Source of the DNA: Streptomyces sp. NBC_01294
GTDB taxonomy: Bacteria; Actinomycetota; Actinomycetes; Streptomycetales; Streptomycetaceae
Direction of reading: 5' to 3'
Length of the DNA stretch: 64,000 nt
NCBI RefSeq assembly: GCF_035917235.1
Contig: NZ_CP108423.1
Location: 3,785,001 to 3,849,000, forward strand
Under the pieces are notes generated by a model. The model was not told the DNA's origin. It was given only the letters and a program-made list of their open reading frames with translations, and did no database searches. Positions 28,681 to 37,352 of this stretch are shown one piece after another. The position numbers and the translations under genes were made by a program. The number at the start of each line of letters is the position of its first letter. The first letter of the stretch is position 1.

Positions 28681-29589
28681 GTGGCTGGATTCAGGATCGG
28701 ACGCGGCCGGAACAACAACCGCTCTCCGCAACAACCCCCGCAGCAGCAGCAGTCGTACGGTCAGCAGCAACCGCCGCCGTACGGCCAGCAGCCCTACCCT
28801 CCCGTCGGCGGCCCGCCACCGCAGCAGCAGTGGCCGCAGCCGAACGCCGGAGGCCACGGCGAGCCGGAGTACTTCGACCCGTACGGGCAGCAGCCGCCGC
28901 ACGCGCAGCAGCCCCCGTACGGCCACGGAGGCGGCGGGGGCTACACCAACGACAACCCGGGGCACACCCAGGTCTTCGCGGTCGGTGAGGACCCGTACGG
29001 CCAGGGCGCGACCTACCAGGCGGGCGCGGCCGCTGCGGCGCCGGCCGGGCCCCGGCTGCACTGGAAGGAACTGCTCCGCGGCATCGTGACGCGGCCGGGG
29101 CAGACCTTCCTGCAGATGCGCGACTACGCCGTCTGGGGTCCCGCGCTGGTCGTGACCTTCCTCTACGGGCTCCTCGCGGTCTTCGGCCTCGACGACGCCC
29201 GCGAGGACGTGATCAACGCGACCCTGTCGAAGGCCGTCCCGATCGTCCTCTCCGCCGGCGTGGCGTTCGTCATCTGCGGACTGATCCTGGGCGCGGTCAC
29301 GCACACCCTGGCCCGCCAGATGGGCGGCGACGGCACGTGGCAGCCGACCGTGGGCCTGTCGATGCTGGTCATGTCCGTGACGGACGCGCCGCGCCTGCTG
29401 TTCGCCGTGTTCCTCGGCGGCGACAACATGGTCGTCCAGGTACTGGGCTGGGCCACCTGGGTCGCGGCCGGAGCGCTCTTCACCTCGCTGATCAGCAAGT
29501 CGCACGACCTGCCGTGGCCGAAGGCACTGGGCGCGTCCGCGATCCAGCTGATCGCGCTGCTGTCGATCATCAAGCTGGGCACGATCTAG
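28681..29589 (+). CDS. Yip1-domain membrane protein with Gln/Pro/Tyr-rich N-terminus
   Basis: 302 aa from a GTG start ('VAGFRIGRGRNNNRS'). The first 110 residues are low-complexity Gln/Pro/Gly/Tyr. After 'LHWKELLRGIVTRPGQTFLQ' come five hydrophobic segments typical of Yip1 (YIPF-like) family proteins. Function in actinobacteria is unknown. It is ended by a terminator shared with the convergent phosphoribosyltransferase gene. A longer start at 28624 is possible but lacks conservation. Confidence 0.78.
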   Translation: MAGFRIGRGRNNNRSPQQPPQQQQSYGQQQPPPYGQQPYPPVGGPPPQQQWPQPNAGGHGEPEYFDPYGQQPPHAQQPPYGHGGGGGYTNDNPGHTQVFAVGEDPYGQGATYQAGAAAAAPAGPRLHWKELLRGIVTRPGQTFLQMRDYAVWGPALVVTFLYGLLAVFGLDDAREDVINATLSKAVPIVLSAGVAFVICGLILGAVTHTLARQMGGDGTWQPTVGLSMLVMSVTDAPRLLFAVFLGGDNMVVQVLGWATWVAAGALFTSLISKSHDLPWPKALGASAIQLIALLSIIKLGTI

Positions 29590-29620
29590 CCCAGGCCCGC
29601 GCACAGACACACGACAGCGA

Positions 29621-29657
29621 AAGGGCCCGCCGCGCACTGTCTGCGCGGCGGGCCCTT
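29621..29657. terminator. Bidirectional terminator
   Basis: 16-bp perfect stem (29621-29636, 29642-29657), 5-nt loop, placed between two convergent genes. Confidence 0.9.
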
Positions 29658-29690
29658 CCCGTGTGCCGTTTGCCGTGTGCCGTAGGCGGC

Positions 29691-30191
29691 CTACGCGTCG
29701 AGGACCTGACCCTCGCGCTTCACGACGGGCGGTTCGACGGACCAGGGGAAGTTGATCCACTCGTCGGTCTTCTTCCACACGTACTCGCACTTCACGAGCG
29801 AGTGGGACTTCTCGTAGATGACGGCGGAGCGCACCTCGGCGACGTGGCCCAGGCAGAAGTCGTGGACGAGCTTCAACGTCTTGCCGGTGTCGGCCACGTC
29901 ATCGGCGATGAGGACCTTCTTGTCGGTGAAGTCGATCGCCTCGGGCACGGGCGCCAGCATGACCGGCATCTCCAGCGTGGTGCCGACGCCGGTGTAGAAC
30001 TCCACGTTCACGAGGTGGATGTTCTTGCAGTCGAGCGCGTACGCCAGCCCGCCGGCGACGAAGACCCCGCCGCGGGCGATGCTCAGGATGATGTCGGGCT
30101 CGTAGCCGTCGTCGGCGATCGTCTGCGCCAGCTCGCGCACTGCGCGTCCGAACCCCTCGTAGTCGAGGTTCTCGCGTACTCCGTCACTCAT
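29691..30191 (-). CDS. Phosphoribosyltransferase family protein (purine salvage type)
   Basis: 166 aa type I PRTase. The PRPP loop is '[18 protein letters not shown]', and '[20 protein letters not shown]' forms the pyrophosphate-binding region. Such proteins salvage hypoxanthine, xanthine or guanine. Its ATG overlaps the stop of dcd (ATGA), so the pair is coupled and both act in nucleotide supply. The precise base cannot be assigned. Confidence 0.85.
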   Translation of the reverse strand: MSDGVRENLDYEGFGRAVRELAQTIADDGYEPDIILSIARGGVFVAGGLAYALDCKNIHLVNVEFYTGVGTTLEMPVMLAPVPEAIDFTDKKVLIADDVADTGKTLKLVHDFCLGHVAEVRSAVIYEKSHSLVKCEYVWKKTDEWINFPWSVEPPVVKREGQVLDA

Positions 30192-30775
30192 GCCTCGTGC
30201 CTCACCTGGGTGCGGTGGAAATTCTGGAAGGAGCGCGAGGCGGTCGGTCCGCGCTGCCCCTGGTACCTGGATCCGTACCGCTCGCTGCCGTACGGGAACT
30301 CCGCGGGCGAGCTGAGCCGGAACATGCACAGCTGTCCGATCTTCATGCCCGGCCAGAGCTTGATCGGCAGCGTCGCGAGGTTCGACAGCTCCAGGGTCAC
30401 GTGGCCCGAGAACCCGGGGTCGATGAACCCGGCGGTCGAGTGCGTCACCAGGCCGAGGCGACCCAGGCTGGACTTCCCCTCCAGTCTGGAGGCGATGTCG
30501 TCGGGCAGCGAGACGACCTCGTACGTCGAGGCGAGGACGAACTCACCCGGATGCAGAATGAACGCCTCGTCCCCTTCGGGCTCGACCATCCGCGTCAGGT
30601 CGGGCTGCTCGACCGCGGGATCGATGTGGGCGTAGCGGTGATTCTCGAACACCCGGAAGAACCGGTCGAGACGTACATCGATGCTGGAGGGCTGCACCAT
30701 CGATTCCTCGAACGGGTCGATGCGGACCCGTCCGCTGTCGATCTCGGCCCGGATGTCTTTGTCAGAGAGAAGCAC
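30188..30775 (-). CDS. dcd: dCTP deaminase
   Basis: 195 aa trimeric enzyme converting dCTP to dUTP for thymidylate synthesis. '[20 protein letters not shown]' and '[20 protein letters not shown]' (containing the catalytic Glu region '[15 protein letters not shown]') are diagnostic. GTG at 30775 ('[13 protein letters not shown]') is the conserved start, although the frame extends upstream. It forms a two-gene unit with the phosphoribosyltransferase. Confidence 0.95.
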   Translation of the reverse strand: MLLSDKDIRAEIDSGRVRIDPFEESMVQPSSIDVRLDRFFRVFENHRYAHIDPAVEQPDLTRMVEPEGDEAFILHPGEFVLASTYEVVSLPDDIASRLEGKSSLGRLGLVTHSTAGFIDPGFSGHVTLELSNLATLPIKLWPGMKIGQLCMFRLSSPAEFPYGSERYGSRYQGQRGPTASRSFQNFHRTQVRHEA

Positions 30776-30846
30776 GTCCCGAGGATACGCAGAGCGCGCG
30801 GGCCACCCCCAATCGAGAGGGGCGATCCGCGCGCCTGGCCCTGCCG

Positions 30847-31011
30847 CTATCGCTTCGTGCCACCCACGGGCACGGCGTGCCGCAACCGCGCGCACCGCGG
30901 ACACCGCAGCAGCCGCCCGGGCCCGATCCGGCCGGCACCGAGGTGCTGCAGCGGGAAGGAGGCGGTACTGAAAACGTGCCCTTCGGCACAACGGACGACG
31001 GTGTGCTCCAT
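30847..31011 (-). CDS. Small zinc-ribbon-like protein
   Basis: 54 aa starting '[20 protein letters not shown]', ending '[20 protein letters not shown]'. A Cys-x4-His pair and a CxxC pair could bind one zinc. AAAGGGACTCG precedes the ATG. It lies 72 bp upstream of dcd in the same direction. Function is unknown. Confidence 0.65.
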   Translation of the reverse strand: MEHTVVRCAEGHVFSTASFPLQHLGAGRIGPGRLLRCPRCARLRHAVPVGGTKR

Positions 31012-31170
31012 CGAGTCCCTTTCCCCAACGAGCCGTACTGCGACGAATCGCCACATTAGGGGATGATCGGCACCCACTCCAGCCGCCGCTCCGCACCCCC
31101 ACGGTACGCCCCAACTCCCGCCCCCACACGCCTCCGTGCACACCACACACGACAACGACCCCGCGGCAAA

Positions 31171-31199
31171 TTCACCGGGGGTCGATCATGAGGTAGAGT
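31171..31199 (+). promoter_or_regulatory. Likely promoter of tRNA-Gly
   Basis: -35 TTCACC (31171-31176), 17-bp spacer, -10 TAGAGT (31194-31199); the tRNA starts 37 bp after the -10. Confidence 0.7.
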
Positions 31200-31235
31200 G
31201 TGCAACGCTAGGGCTCCAGGCAACTGGCCCTCTGC

Positions 31236-31306
31236 GCGGATGTAGTTTAATGGTAGAACATGAGCTTCCCAAGCTTATAGCGCGGGTTCGATTCCCGTCA
31301 TCCGCT
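31236..31306 (+). tRNA. tRNA-Gly (anticodon CCC)
   Basis: 71-nt cloverleaf. The acceptor stem GCGGATG pairs with CATCCGC, the anticodon stem TGAGC/GCTTA flanks the loop TTCCCAA (anticodon CCC), and the T arm is GCGGG-TTCGATT-CCCGT. No CCA is encoded, as usual in Streptomyces. It is the attachment site for all the elements to its right: its 3' 42 bp recur four times downstream. Confidence 0.97.
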
Positions 31307-31307
31307 C
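31266..31307 (+). repeat. att core copy 1 (inside the intact tRNA)
   Basis: The 42-bp segment from TTCCCAAGCTT in the anticodon loop to the discriminator end (CATCCGCTC) is the sequence repeated at 38907, 58112, 60633 and 63580. Identity with some copies continues through the downstream hairpin. The left limit in the anticodon loop is typical of tyrosine-recombinase crossover at tRNA genes. Confidence 0.9.
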
Positions 31308-31313
31308 TTGAAC

Positions 31314-31342
31314 GAAGGCCCAGGTCAGCGACCTGGGCCTTC
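31314..31342 (+). terminator. Terminator after tRNA-Gly
   Basis: GAAGGCCCAGGTC / GACCTGGGCCTTC, 13-bp stem, 3-nt loop. It is copied with the att repeat at 38953, 58159 and, less exactly, at the last two copies. Confidence 0.88.
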
Positions 31343-31726
31343 TTCGTTGTCTAGACCCCTCCGGCCCGGCGTGCCATTCGCGTGCGATAAGTGACCCATT
31401 GGAGTGTCGGGTTGGGCATCGCACGCCTTCCGCTGTCATCTGAGTCCCGCCACAGCGGCTGCCCCGACAGGACAGCGCTCACCTCACCAGACACGTCCTG
31501 CCGCCAGAGCACCGTCAGCCTCCGGGAGCATGTCGGCGCTCGCTGCCATCGCCGCCCGGCCGGCGCCACGCCTCTGCCTCCAGCGCACTCCGGCAGTCGT
31601 CCTCGATGCACCTGGCAGGGGAGCGCGAAACCGCCGGGAGGACCCCCAGGCGGCTGGCCCTATAGTCGCTAAGTAACCACCGAGTAACTTCGAAGGGGCA
31701 AACGGGCGTTCGGAGCAAGCCGGCAG

Positions 31727-32898
31727 GTGAGGGCACCCCAGGCCCTGTGGCTGCTGCTCCCAGCGTGCGCCGCCACCGTCGACATCGCCGTCCAGTTGGA
31801 ATGGGCGTACGCCGACACGAACGACTCCCGGAAGCTGTTCTGGGCGACGGTGGCCCTGTGCGCGCTGCCCGTGGTCGTGCTGGCCCGGCGTCGCTGGCCG
31901 ATCGCCACGTTCCTCACGACCCTGCCCGGGATGTACCTGGACAGTTGCATCCCCAGCATGATCGCGCTGTACACGGTGGCGCTCATGACCACCCGTCGCA
32001 AAGTGGTCACCGTGTGCACCGTCGTGTTCCTCCTCTGGAGCGGCTACACGCTGAACCCCGAGGAAGCCACGTGGGACAACCCCACCGACTACTTCATCCT
32101 GATGGACGCCTTTGCCCAGGCCATCCTGCCGGTCGCGCTGGGCCTGCTCGTCAGCAGCCGCGCGGAACTCACCGCACGCGTCGCCGACCTCGCCGCGGCA
32201 CGCTCGCGCGAGGACGCACTGTCGGCGGAGCGGCTGCTGGTGGCCGAGCGCACCCGCCTGGCCCGTGAGATGCACGACGTCGTGGCCCATCAGGTGAGCC
32301 TGATCAGCGTCGAGGCCGCCGCGCTGCAGATGACCACGTCCGACCCCGCGGTGCGGGATTCCGCCTGCGCCGTGCGCACCATGGCCGCCCGCACTTTGGA
32401 CGAGCTGCGCCAGATGGTGGGGGTCCTGCGGGACGGCGGCAACCGCGCTGACACCGGTGCGCCCCAGCCCCGGCTCGCCGACCTTCCGCAGCTCATCCGC
32501 GAGTGCCAGCTCGAGGTCGAGGCGCGGATCGACCCTCGCCTCCTTCAGCCTGCCACCGGCTCCCCGAGCCAGTGGCCCACCTTGGTCCAGCACGCGGTGT
32601 ACCGCACGGTCCAGGAAGCTCTGACCAACATCCGCAAGCACGCGCCGGGGGCCGTCGTCAGCGTGCGGCTCCACAAGTCGGACGGACACCTGTGCCTCCG
32701 GATTCACAACGGCCCGCCGGGCCTCCCCGACCCGCACCCGACCCGGACCTGCCCTCCGGCGGCTACGGCCTCATCGGGCTGGCGGAACGCGCCCACCTCG
32801 TCGGCGGTACCTTCGAGGCCCGCCCCACCGACGACGGCGGGCATCTCGTGACCGCCTCCTTCCCGACCCGGCACCCCGCACAGGCCACGTCCCCCTGA
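31727..32898 (+). pseudogene. NarL-type sensor histidine kinase, frameshifted before the ATP-binding G box
   Basis: GTG start ('MRAPQALWLLLP'). Four to five membrane helices (about 5-145), a dimerisation domain with phospho-acceptor His183 in 'LAREMHDVVAHQVS', and an N box 'VQEALTNIRKHAP' with Asn301. The frame then runs into 'PHPTRTCPPAA'. The expected continuation 'SGGYGLIGLAERAHLVGGTF' and C-terminus 'HLVTASFPTRHP' are in another frame. One missing base near 32731-32736 (GACCCGCA) explains this. If real, the kinase lacks its G box and is inactive. Its likely partner is the response regulator at 36354, 3.5 kb away, with the Sdp-like genes between. Confidence 0.8.
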
Positions 32899-33122
32899 GT
32901 CGGCCTGCCCCCCGGCCCTCCCGCGCATCTCCGCGCCCGCTGAAGCCAGCTGGCGGGTTCGTCCGGCCAAGTGGCCGGTACCGAACGGCCAGACGGTGCC
33001 GAAATCATGATCGTCGAGTGGCGCCGGCGTGCTCCCGCACGCCGCTCACCCGAAGTTGTCCGCGCGGCGAACCTCACTTCGAACCGGGCGGGCAGAGATC
33101 CACGAGAGAGGCAGTTGAGGAA

Positions 33123-33437
33123 ATGAAGAAGGTACTGGCAGGCATCGGTGTAGCCCTCGGCGGTGCGGCCCTGGTCGTCACCACCCAGGGGTCCGCGCAG
33201 GCCGCCACTGCGCAGGAGGTTCCTGCCACGGTCGCTTCCGTCGACGGACCCCAGAACGGCCCGATGGGCTTCGGTTCCTTCGTCGGCAAGGCTGCCGGCA
33301 AGTTCGCCGGCAAGGCCTGGGTGCACGCCAAGGCCGCCTGCCCGTCGGTGGCCGATGCCGCCGGACAGTTCACCGGCGGCGTCAGCCCGGCCGGCATCCC
33401 CGAGGGCACGTCCGTCGAGACGGTCTTCGACAAGTGA
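33123..33437 (+). CDS. Small secreted peptide, candidate SdpC-like toxin precursor
   Basis: 104 aa. A Sec signal ('MKKVLAGIGVALGGAALVVT', cleavage after 'SAQA', about residue 27) is followed by 'GFGSFVGKAAGKFAGKAWVH', a small-residue, amphipathic/hydrophobic stretch with a Gly-x3-Gly rhythm, and a single Cys73. The ATG follows GTTGAGGAA. Its stop overlaps the next GTG, whose product resembles SdpA; the third gene is an SdpB-like HTTM protein. By analogy with Bacillus subtilis SdpC it would be the secreted peptide processed by the other two. It lacks SdpC's paired cysteines, so the toxin role is inference. Confidence 0.7.
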   Translation: MKKVLAGIGVALGGAALVVTTQGSAQAATAQEVPATVASVDGPQNGPMGFGSFVGKAAGKFAGKAWVHAKAACPSVADAAGQFTGGVSPAGIPEGTSVETVFDK

Positions 33438-34081
33438 GAGATCACCGCTTGACCAGGAGGGCGGCACTGCTCATCGGTGCCGCCCTCCTGGGCCTTCACT
33501 TCGCCGCCGCGGCCTTCTCCCAGATGCCCCTCACACCGATGAAGATCCGGTACTACAACAAGGTCGCCACCTATCTGGAGCCGTACTCCGCCCAGAACTG
33601 GATGCTCTTCGCACCCGACCCGCTGTCGGAGAACAGGGGAATCCTGGCCCGGGCGCAATGCCGGGACGGCTCGGTCACCTCCTTCTACGACGTGACGGCG
33701 AAGTACATAGCAGCGGCGCAGAGCAGCAGGTTCTTCCCCTCGCGCATGTCTCGGCTGGTGACCGGGAACATGCAGCAGCTGAGCGGTTCGGACGCCGTGC
33801 TGGCCCGGCTGCGGGAGTCCGAGCGGGCGAAGAACAAGACCGAACTGCCCCTCATGCCCCACGAGAAGACCTCCCAGCAGGAAGCCCTGCGCTTCGTTTC
33901 CCGCTACTCCCTGACGCAGTTGCCGGCCAGCACGTGCGGCGACGGCTCCCCTCCCGAGCAGGTGCAGGTCCGCATGTACATCCAGACGCTCCCCCCGTGG
34001 TCGGAGCGGCACGATCCCGCTGCGGAAGGCCAGGTCGACGCCTACGACATGGAATGGATGAAGGCCGGGGATCTCCTGTGA
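33434..34081 (+). CDS. SdpA/DUF5819-like protein
   Basis: 215 aa with one N-terminal membrane helix ('ALLIGAALLGLHFAAAAF') and the family hallmark 'AQNWMLFAPDPLSENRG' at 53-69. DUF5819/SdpA proteins accompany SdpB-type HTTM membrane proteins and are needed for maturation of the SdpC toxin in Bacillus. It is translationally coupled on both sides by GTGA overlaps. That fixes the GTG start at 33434. Mostly extracytoplasmic topology is expected. Confidence 0.78.
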   Translation: MRDHRLTRRAALLIGAALLGLHFAAAAFSQMPLTPMKIRYYNKVATYLEPYSAQNWMLFAPDPLSENRGILARAQCRDGSVTSFYDVTAKYIAAAQSSRFFPSRMSRLVTGNMQQLSGSDAVLARLRESERAKNKTELPLMPHEKTSQQEALRFVSRYSLTQLPASTCGDGSPPEQVQVRMYIQTLPPWSERHDPAAEGQVDAYDMEWMKAGDLL

Positions 34082-35409
34082 GCCGTACCCGTACGAACCG
34101 GCTCCTCGAGCGGCTGGACGCGGTCGGCAGCCGACCCCTCAGCGTGCTGGGGGTGAGCGGAACCCGCATGCTGCTCGGCTTCGTCGGCTTCATGTACTAC
34201 GCGAGCCAGTACGGCGACCGGCGGTTCCTCTTCGGTCCGGCCGGGGTGCTGCCCTGGGCGGACTTCACCGCCCAGATCCACGAGAACGGCACCTTCAGCC
34301 TCTACACCTTGAGCGACTCCACGCTGTGGTTCGAAATCGTCTTCCACGCGGGGATGCTGGCCGCGCTGGCGGTCACCTGCGGTGTCGGCGGCCGGCTCGG
34401 CCTCGCCGTTCACTGGGCCCTCCTGTGGTCCGTCTACCAGCGTCAGCCCGTACTGCTCGACGGCGGGGACAACCTCGCCTATCTCGTCATCCCGATGCTC
34501 CTGCTGACGCGCTGCTACGACCGCCTCTCCTACCCCACCGGTCTCGCCCGCGCGCTCGCCCGGCGCGTTCCCCCAGTGCTGCGGTCGCTGTCCACACCGC
34601 TGCACAATCTTGGTGTACTCGCCATCGCCGTCCAGATGTGCCTGGTCTACGTCGTCAGCGGGCTGTACAAGGTGCAGGGCCGCATGTGGCAGGACGGAAC
34701 GGCGCTGTTCTACGTTCTGCGCGTGTCCGAGTTCAACCTCCCTGGCGTGTCCGAGCTGGTGTTCGGCAACGACTATCTCGTCTTCATCGGGACGTACTCC
34801 ACCACGCTGTTCCTGGTGTACTTCTCCATGGGCATCCTCGTGCCGCGGCTGCGGCCCTGGGCTGCCGTCGTCTCCATCGGTTTCCATGTGTCCATCGGCG
34901 TCGTCATGGGCCTGACCGGCTTCGCCCTCACGATGGTGGCGTGCGACCTCGTGTTCCTGAGCGGGGCGCTGGAGACCGCCCTGGACCGGGCCCGCGCGGC
35001 CCTGCGCCGCCGCGAGCCCGTCCCGGCCGACGCCGTCCTGGCGTTCGACGGGGACTGCGGCTTCTGTCAGGCCGCCGTGAGTCGGATCACCGCCGGCGCT
35101 CGGCCCACGGTGCGTGCCGTGCCCTGGCAGTCACTCCCGGACGAGGTCACCGACCCGCATGTGGAGCGACTGGACCGGGAGGTACTACTCCTCCTGGACG
35201 GGCGTGTCCTGGCCGACGGGGCGCAGGCGCTGGCGGAATTCGTACGGGACTCGCCCGTACGCGGATACCGGCTGGCAGCGGCCCTGCTGCGCACACCCGG
35301 CATCAGGGCTTGCGCGGCAGTCGGTTACCGCTGGGTGGCGAACAATAGGCAACGTATGCCGGGCAGTTCGGAAGCCTGCGCCCTGCCCGGCCCCAGCACC
35401 CGCTCGTGA
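34078..35409 (+). CDS. HTTM (SdpB / vitamin-K-carboxylase-like) membrane protein fused to a DCC thiol-disulfide domain
   Basis: 443 aa. Residues 25-300 hold the HTTM multi-helix domain ('GFVGFMYYASQYGDRRFLFG', 'VLLDGGDNLAYLVIPMLLLT', 'VYVVSGLYKVQGRMWQDGTA'), related to vitamin-K-dependent gamma-carboxylase and to SdpB. From about 318 a DUF393/DCC domain begins with 'LAFDGDCGFC' (Cys327, Cys330), a CxxC thiol-disulfide motif. In Bacillus SdpB works with SdpA to mature the SdpC toxin. The fused redox domain suggests disulfide handling or another thiol step. GTG start overlaps the preceding stop. Confidence 0.85.
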   Translation: MSRTRTNRLLERLDAVGSRPLSVLGVSGTRMLLGFVGFMYYASQYGDRRFLFGPAGVLPWADFTAQIHENGTFSLYTLSDSTLWFEIVFHAGMLAALAVTCGVGGRLGLAVHWALLWSVYQRQPVLLDGGDNLAYLVIPMLLLTRCYDRLSYPTGLARALARRVPPVLRSLSTPLHNLGVLAIAVQMCLVYVVSGLYKVQGRMWQDGTALFYVLRVSEFNLPGVSELVFGNDYLVFIGTYSTTLFLVYFSMGILVPRLRPWAAVVSIGFHVSIGVVMGLTGFALTMVACDLVFLSGALETALDRARAALRRREPVPADAVLAFDGDCGFCQAAVSRITAGARPTVRAVPWQSLPDEVTDPHVERLDREVLLLLDGRVLADGAQALAEFVRDSPVRGYRLAAALLRTPGIRACAAVGYRWVANNRQRMPGSSEACALPGPSTRS

Positions 35410-35422
35410 AAGGGGACCGTCC

Positions 35423-36262
35423 GTGTTCCGGACACCCAGCTGCCTTCTCGGCAGTGGAATCGAACCCCGTGTCACCCACGGCCACAGCATCTCCGGCTAC
35501 GTCCAGATCGGATCGCTGACCAAGGTCGTCACCGGCACCGCGTTGATGCGCATGGCCGAGGCCGACGTCCTCGGCGTGGACGATCCCATCGAACGCTGGC
35601 TCGACACACCGCCCGGCAGCGGCATCACCCTGCGGCACCTGGCGGACCACACGTCCGGGCTGCCCCGCCTGCCCCCGGGCCTGCCGCGCAGGAACCCGTA
35701 CGGCGGCTTCGACCAGGCCGCCCTGGACGCGCTGCTCGGCGGTCTCGGCGAGATGGCCACGGCTCCGCCCAGCGCGTCCGAGGAGTACTCCAACCTCGGT
35801 TACGCGCTGCTCGGTTCAGCCCTGTCCGTGGCGGCCGGGGTCCCGTATGAGGAGGTGGTACGCACCTACGTCCTGGAGCCCCTGGGCATCGACGAGATGA
35901 CGGCATATCCCCCGGCCGAGCAGCGGCTGCTCGCGACGACCCGCCTGCTGAACCGCCCCCGGACGCCGTGGACCATGGATGGCGCCATCCTGCCCGCGGG
36001 TGGCCTCTGGGCCACTCCCCGGGCGGCCGCCCAACTGCTGACCGGGCTGCTCGTCGACAAACTCCTCGGGCCGCCCGCCCCGACCTGGCAGAAGACCGGC
36101 GCCGTGACCTGGCACAACGGTGCCACTGACGGAGCGTCCGTCTTCGCGGCAACGCTCCCCGACGGGCGATGGGTACTCCTTCACCGGCTCGGCGGATCCC
36201 CCACCGACACGGACCGTCTGGGCGGCCAGGCCCTCGCGGCCTCCCGCCTCTCGGGCCAGTGA
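35423..36262 (+). CDS. Serine hydrolase of the class C beta-lactamase family
   Basis: 279 aa from GTG 35423, preceded by AAAGGGGA. The three penicillin-recognising motifs are present: 'SLTK' (Ser31, Lys34), 'YSN' (120-122) and 'HNG' (229-231, in the KTG position). The N-terminus is short, with no signal peptide, so activity may be cytoplasmic or the true export signal is missing. The nucleophile lies unusually near the N-terminus. It begins 13 bp after the HTTM gene and probably belongs to the same operon. A D-amino-acid peptidase or esterase role, or peptide immunity/processing, is possible but not shown. Confidence 0.78.
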   Translation: MFRTPSCLLGSGIEPRVTHGHSISGYVQIGSLTKVVTGTALMRMAEADVLGVDDPIERWLDTPPGSGITLRHLADHTSGLPRLPPGLPRRNPYGGFDQAALDALLGGLGEMATAPPSASEEYSNLGYALLGSALSVAAGVPYEEVVRTYVLEPLGIDEMTAYPPAEQRLLATTRLLNRPRTPWTMDGAILPAGGLWATPRAAAQLLTGLLVDKLLGPPAPTWQKTGAVTWHNGATDGASVFAATLPDGRWVLLHRLGGSPTDTDRLGGQALAASRLSGQ

Positions 36263-36353
36263 CGCTTCGGGCACCCGGGCCGCCAGTATGATCTCTGGCG
36301 TCATCAGGCCGGGCCGCCGGTGACACCGTGCTGGTGTGTGAGCGGAGTGCCTG

Positions 36354-37041
36354 GTGATCAAGGTCGTAATCGTGGACGACGAAGCACTCATCCGGACCGG
36401 GTTCCAACGCATCCTGTCGACGGAGAGTGATATCGATGTCATCGCTCTGACCAGCGGAGCAGGTGCTATCGAGGCCATCGCCGAACGGGCGCCCGACGCG
36501 GTACTCCTCGACATCCGGATGCCGGACGTCGACGGGCTCACGGTGTTGCGGCGGATCCGGGAACTCCCGGATCCGCCGGCTGTGTGCATGCTGACCACCT
36601 TCGACACCCACGAGCACCTCACCAGCGCCCTCCAGGCCGGTGCGGCGGGCTTCCTGCTCAAGGACACCGACCCCGAACACCTGGCACCGATGGTGCGCTT
36701 CATCGCCTCCGGCGGTGTCGCTCTCTCGCCCCGGCCGGGGAACACAGTCATCGACGGCCATCTCGCCCTGCATGGACGCCTGCCGTCGGGCGAACCCCGG
36801 CCGCAGCCGACAGAGCGCGAGCACGAAGTCCTAGGGCTGCTCGCCGCTGACCAACACCGCCATAGCCGTCAAGACGTACACGAGTCTCAGCACCGTGAAG
36901 GAACATGTCAGTGCCATCCTGGCCAAGCTCAGAGCGACCAACCGGGTACAGGCTGCCCTGGCGGCCGAGCGCAGCGGACTCCTGGTGAACAACGTGCCGG
37001 ACCGGGGACACGACGACCTCACCAGCCCGTCCACGCAATGA
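36354..37041 (+). pseudogene. NarL-type response regulator, frameshifted in the HTH domain
   Basis: Receiver domain 1-120 is intact: Asp8/Asp9, phospho-acceptor Asp53 in 'VLLDIRMPDVDG', Thr in 'MLTTFD', Lys in 'LLKDTD'. The LuxR-type HTH begins 'PTEREHEVLGLLAA', then the frame shifts. In the next frame the expected 'LTNTAIAVKTYTSLSTVKEH' and 'VSAILAKLRATNRVQAALAA' follow, ending at 37041. A change of +1 or -2 bases near 36843-36850 is needed. In the reported sequence the product has no DNA-binding helix. GTG start. The partner kinase at 31727 is also frameshifted. Confidence 0.8.
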
Positions 37042-37309
37042 CGCTGGGAGCATGCCGGCTTCGCCACCCGTCACGGGATGGCAGGCAACTGCCAGGCTGA
37101 GTGGGCATCGCATGGCCTGCGCACACGACCGGGTGCCTGAGCGCTTCGAGCAGACCCAGCGCGACCGCGGCTGCGCGCTGGAGGGGCTGCCCGTCCGCCC
37201 GATCCGGCCGTGAGCGCAATCCTCGGCGGCCGACGACGGCAGCGACGGCAGCTCGCAGGCGACACGGACGCTAGGCGGGCGAAACGCCCGGTCGAATACT
37301 GCCAAGCTT
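37042..37309. other. Spacer between response regulator and ATPase
   Basis: 268 bp with no supported gene. It presumably carries the ATPase promoter at its right end, next to the palindrome at 37310. Confidence 0.4.
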
Positions 37310-37333
37310 GATAGTATCGCCGCCGATACTATC
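37310..37333. promoter_or_regulatory. Palindrome GATAGTATCG-N4-CGATACTATC before the ATPase gene
   Basis: Perfect 10-bp arms around CCGC, AT-rich compared with its surroundings, ending 19 bp before the GTG start. At this distance it could be an operator over the promoter, or a 5' hairpin in the mRNA. Confidence 0.6.
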
Positions 37334-37352
37334 TTCGGCGGGAGCGTGTGGC

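Noticed and set aside
33123..36262. Type II toxin-antitoxin or lantibiotic cluster
   Set aside because: No LanB/C/M, radical SAM, YcaO or antitoxin-like gene; the HTTM plus DUF5819 pair fits the Sdp-like interpretation better.
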